This document shows positions 24,185 through 26,565 of a stretch of 26,565 nucleotides of DNA, in pieces. The notes under the pieces were generated by a model, which saw nothing but the letters and a program-made list of their open reading frames with translations, searched no databases and had not been told where the DNA came from. Where the stretch lies: NCBI GenBank assembly GCA_041686235.1, contig JAWLED010000030.1, positions 1 to 26,565 of the forward strand. Direction: 5' to 3'. Within the stretch, counting starts at the first letter, position 1. The number at the start of each line of letters is the position of its first letter. Source of the stretch: JAAAOH01 sp041686235. Its GTDB lineage: Bacteria; Spirochaetota; Spirochaetia; DSM-27196; PWMO01. A program made the position numbers and the translations under genes.

Positions 24185-24194
24185 GCGCGGTTAT

Positions 24195-24884
24195 CTACTC
24201 TTCGTATTCGACCCACTGCCGGTCTTCGAGAAGCTGAAACGGCCGGAACCGCCGTTTGTAGTTCATTTTTTGGGAGCCGGGCACGTAGAATCCCAAATAC
24301 AACCAACTCTTTCCCATCTCCCGCGCGGTCTCGATCTCCTTCATCGCGGAGAACGAGCCGAGACTGCGCGAGGATTCCTCGGGCTCGAAAACGAAATAGA
24401 TGCTCGAAAGCCCATCGGGAACGACATCGACCCAGCCGATGCCGATGAGCCGGTCCTTCACGTAGTAGCGCATCATTCGAGTATCGATGGGGGAGCTGCA
24501 CAGGAACGCGCGAAATCCCGACTCGGAGGCAGTATCGTGCTCGCCGTGTCGTTCGACGTTGTACCGGTAGTAGAGCTCGAACGCTTCGTCCACCGAGTCG
24601 ATGGGGCCCATCCGTACCTCGACATCGGCATTTCGGCGCAGTATTCGGCGCTGCGATTTGCTTGGACGGAATCGGTCGGTGGGTACGCGGATGGGGATAC
24701 ACAAGTTGCAGCCCGGGCAGTGGTTCTGATAGAAGGCGGTGCCGCTTCTGCGCCATCCCTCTCCCATCATTCGCTCGTAGAGAGCACCGGGGAGCGTGTC
24801 CACTTGGAACGTGTGAGTGACCCACGTGCGGTCCGGAAGGTAGGGGCAATCACCGTGGTAGATTCGAAACAGCTGGACTCGCAT
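24195..24884 (-). CDS. bpt: aspartate/glutamate leucyltransferase (Bpt, N-end rule)
   Basis: 229-aa aminoacyl-tRNA-protein transferase that adds Leu to proteins beginning with Asp or Glu, marking them for ClpS/ClpAP degradation. The cysteine pattern is typical: DCPYLPDRTW (Cys13), then HCPGCNLCIPIRVP (Cys56, Cys59, Cys62). The C-terminal GNAT-like half has GIGWVDVVPDGLSSIYFVFEP, SLGSFSAMKEIE, YLGFYVPGSQKMNYKRRFRP and ends with QWVEYEE. Length fits the family. Arginyltransferase (Ate1) is larger and is excluded. No clear ribosome site is present; its promoter -10 lies 15 bases before the ATG, so the leader is about nine bases. Divergent from udk. Confidence 0.93.
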   Translation of the reverse strand: MRVQLFRIYHGDCPYLPDRTWVTHTFQVDTLPGALYERMMGEGWRRSGTAFYQNHCPGCNLCIPIRVPTDRFRPSKSQRRILRRNADVEVRMGPIDSVDEAFELYYRYNVERHGEHDTASESGFRAFLCSSPIDTRMMRYYVKDRLIGIGWVDVVPDGLSSIYFVFEPEESSRSLGSFSAMKEIETAREMGKSWLYLGFYVPGSQKMNYKRRFRPFQLLEDRQWVEYEE

Positions 24885-24899
24885 CGCGATTTCGCAGGA

Positions 24900-24928
24900 A
24901 TCCTAGACGAACGCACCTGCGCTGTCAA
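24900..24928 (-). promoter_or_regulatory. promoter of bpt
   Basis: On the minus strand: perfect TTGACA (24928-24923), 17 bases, TAGGAT (24905-24900). Transcription should begin near 24893, leaving about nine untranslated bases. Confidence 0.7.
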
Positions 24929-24949
24929 TGAACGCCGCGTGGCCGCCCT

Positions 24950-24985
24950 CCCGCAGGGGCAGCGGCCCGCAGGTTTGCCTGCGGG
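24950..24985. repeat. inverted repeat between bpt and udk promoters
   Basis: CCCGCAGG (24966-24973) pairs with CCTGCGGG (24978-24985) across TTTG. A second direct copy of CCCGCAGG at 24950-24957 could compete for the same partner. It lies upstream of both -35 boxes, so it is outside either transcript; it could be a protein-binding site or another small GC-rich island. Confidence 0.6.
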
Positions 24986-25009
24986 GTCTCCTCGCCGCCG
25001 AGATGAGCT

Positions 25010-25039
25010 TTGACAGAGAGCGGCGCGCACGGCTATACT
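25010..25039 (+). promoter_or_regulatory. strong sigma70-type promoter of udk
   Basis: Perfect TTGACA (25010-25015), 18 bases, TATACT (25034-25039). Transcription would start near 25046, giving a leader of about 16 bases that begins with the AAGG ribosome site (25047-25050). Confidence 0.8.
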
Positions 25040-25061
25040 CCGAGCCAAGGTAACCAATTAC

Positions 25062-25667
25062 ATGGCACGAATTATCGGAATCACCGGCGGATCGGGAGCA
25101 GGGAAAACGACCATCGTAAATAGTGTAGCGGAGGTGGTGCCTGACTTTCAGTTCATCCCTCAAGACAACTACTACCAGTCCGCCGAGCACGTCAGCAATC
25201 AGAATATTACGGAGTTCAACTTCGACCATCCCTCGGCCTTTGATAACGAGCTGCTCTATGCCCATCTGCGGGCGCTCAAGGACGGAAATCCCGTCGAGAT
25301 GCCGACCTACGATTTCGTGCGACACCGCCGCTCGGAGCAAACGGTCCACGTGGACCCGGCAAAGCTTATCATCTTTGAGGGCATCATGATCTTCTTCGAG
25401 AAGCGTGTGAGGGATCTGATCGATCTCAAGATATACGTCGACACGCCGGACGATATCCGGTTCATCCGCCGCCTCCAGCGCGACATGAAGGAACGTGGCC
25501 GCACAATGGAATCGGTGCTCAGCCAGTACCTCGAATACGTGCGGCCCGGCTACTTCGAGTTTACCGAGCCGACCAAGGCGTTTGCCGATCTCATTGTCCC
25601 GGAGGGGGGGCAGAACGAGAAAGCGCTCGAGGTGCTATCCTCTTTTATGCGCTCCATAATGGATTGA
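25062..25667 (+). CDS. udk: uridine kinase
   Basis: 201-aa cytoplasmic P-loop kinase that phosphorylates uridine (and cytidine) in pyrimidine salvage. Walker A is GGSGAGKT (9-16); PQDNYY (33-38) and NFDHPSAFD (53-61) match the nucleoside-binding region; the lid region has RFIRRLQRDMKERGRT, and the EGIMIFFEKRVRDL block is typical of Udk. It is a standalone enzyme, without the TGS or threonyl-tRNA-synthetase-like domain of fused forms. Its stop overlaps the next start by one base (TGATG), so a membrane protein gene is co-transcribed. Confidence 0.94.
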   Translation: MARIIGITGGSGAGKTTIVNSVAEVVPDFQFIPQDNYYQSAEHVSNQNITEFNFDHPSAFDNELLYAHLRALKDGNPVEMPTYDFVRHRRSEQTVHVDPAKLIIFEGIMIFFEKRVRDLIDLKIYVDTPDDIRFIRRLQRDMKERGRTMESVLSQYLEYVRPGYFEFTEPTKAFADLIVPEGGQNEKALEVLSSFMRSIMD

Positions 25668-26565
25668 TGGAATACGAGGTCGAGTTTGGCCGCGGGAACG
25701 ACCATCGCAGGGAATATCGCTCGGTCGGAGAAAAATACCTCGAAAACTTCAAGCAGGCTCTCAAGCACGAGTCCTGGGGGCGCACGGTGCTGCAGCTTGC
25801 CTGGACCGCCGGACCGGTTACCTACTTAGCGCTGACCGCCGGCTACCGCATCGGCTTCGGTATTGCCCCGCCGAGCAAACTCTTTATCTACTTCGCGATT
25901 TATACGCTCATTGCCGGTGTATTTGCCGTGCTTACGCGCGTGGCGTACCGGGTGTTCCGGTCTCAGCCGGCGGAAGAGGCGGCCGAACGGCTGAGCCATG
26001 TAATGGGAACTCTTCTCGATCTCGTTGCAAGCACGCGCAACGTGACCCTCGAGGGCTATGAGGGCCACGACCGGGTCGTGCTCGCGGCGACGCACGTGCT
26101 CGAGAACCCCGATGCAAGCGAGACGGCGCTCGAGCAAGCGGCGCGGGATTTGACCTCGAACGCTCATTTGGCCGAGCGCTTGCGAGCAGTCGAGATCTAC
26201 CGCCGAGTGGGCCTGTGGAGTCGCGCCCTCGACATCAACCGTGAGGTTGCCACCGAGTTGGAGGACGAGCTCAGCAAAGTCCGTAAGTCTTCGCCCCGGC
26301 TTGCACGCACCCTGAAACGCCGGTTCGTGGGACTGGGGCCGACCAAGCGCGAGGGACGGCCGCGAACGGAAGGGTTCATAGAGCGGGTCTTAGCTGCAGG
26401 AGAGGAAGACAACTATGAGCTCATGACCCTCGCCGATGTGGAAGACGTGTTCACCCTGGCCTTCGAGCTCCTCGCCGAGCGCAGCTTCACGATCCTGTCT
26501 CTCGACTATCACGGCATACCGCGGTTCGGTGCTGCATTTGTCCGCGTAGAGCGTCTGCGTCGGGA
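25667..26565 (+). CDS. unrecognised membrane protein, 3' end beyond the window
   Basis: Open from ATG 25667 to the window end (299 codons, no stop). A charged N-terminus (about 1-38) is followed by two hydrophobic segments (about 42-65 and 72-96), then a long soluble, mostly helical, charged region. That part contains LSHVMGTLLDLVASTRNV, a helical stretch EIYRRVGLWSRALDINREV resembling a tetratricopeptide-like pair, and a basic patch (KRRFVGLGPTKREGRPR). I do not recognise a family. Translation is coupled to udk by the TGATG overlap. Codon use resembles its neighbours, so it is a genuine gene. Confidence 0.8.
   Translation, partial: MEYEVEFGRGNDHRREYRSVGEKYLENFKQALKHESWGRTVLQLAWTAGPVTYLALTAGYRIGFGIAPPSKLFIYFAIYTLIAGVFAVLTRVAYRVFRSQPAEEAAERLSHVMGTLLDLVASTRNVTLEGYEGHDRVVLAATHVLENPDASETALEQAARDLTSNAHLAERLRAVEIYRRVGLWSRALDINREVATELEDELSKVRKSSPRLARTLKRRFVGLGPTKREGRPRTEGFIERVLAAGEEDNYELMTLADVEDVFTLAFELLAERSFTILSLDYHGIPRFGAAFVRVERLRR

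Noticed and set aside
24117..24190. CRISPR-like array
   Set aside because: The 34-bp units, like the 42-bp units at 2269, abut directly without unique spacers, and there are no cas genes.

Overview
The window is chromosomal DNA from a high-GC, double-membraned bacterium, most likely a spirochaete. The inference rests on the parE-parC topoisomerase IV pair, whose GyrB-like and GyrA-like subunits look like the type found in Spirochaetes, Chlamydiae and Bacteroidetes, and on an RRM RNA-binding protein, a Bpt leucyl-transferase and periplasmic/lipoprotein genes. Exported proteins are rich in Asp/Glu, which hints at a saline or alkaline habitat. Taxonomy is inference; no rRNA gene is present. No tRNA, insertion sequence, phage gene or CRISPR array was seen.

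Layout: a metal-exporting P1B ATPase (-) runs toward the left edge and ends at a strong hairpin. Divergent from it is parE-parC (+, overlapping TAATG), closed by a bidirectional terminator shared with an RRM protein gene (-). Then come a YqaB-type HAD phosphatase (-) and, divergently, a marR / membrane-fusion lipoprotein / RND pump cluster (+). Convergent to the pump is a two-gene exported hydrolase unit (-): an M16 zinc protease followed by a penicillin-acylase-family enzyme. Divergent from the protease is an S-adenosylhomocysteine-hydrolase-like protein (+) lacking several catalytic residues. Next is a four-gene YnjBCD-type ABC importer (+) with ATGA overlaps between its last three genes. 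The window ends with bpt (-) divergent from udk (+), and an unrecognised membrane protein overlapping udk and running off the right edge.

Two patterns cut across the genes. First, almost every gene junction, and some protein linkers or tails, hold very GC-rich low-complexity islands, several of which are perfect or near-perfect tandem repeats (42, 34, about 27 and 15 bp). One island is flanked by a copied gene end, another seems to have replaced the ParC tail, and a third sits in the acylase spacer peptide. Second, several genes without a Shine-Dalgarno sequence have a TAnnnT -10 box only 6-10 bases before the start codon, suggesting leaderless mRNAs beside conventional SD-led genes.

I found no convincing new multi-gene system. 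The strongest leads are the divergent SAHH-like protein, the GC-rich islands and the leaderless-promoter pattern.
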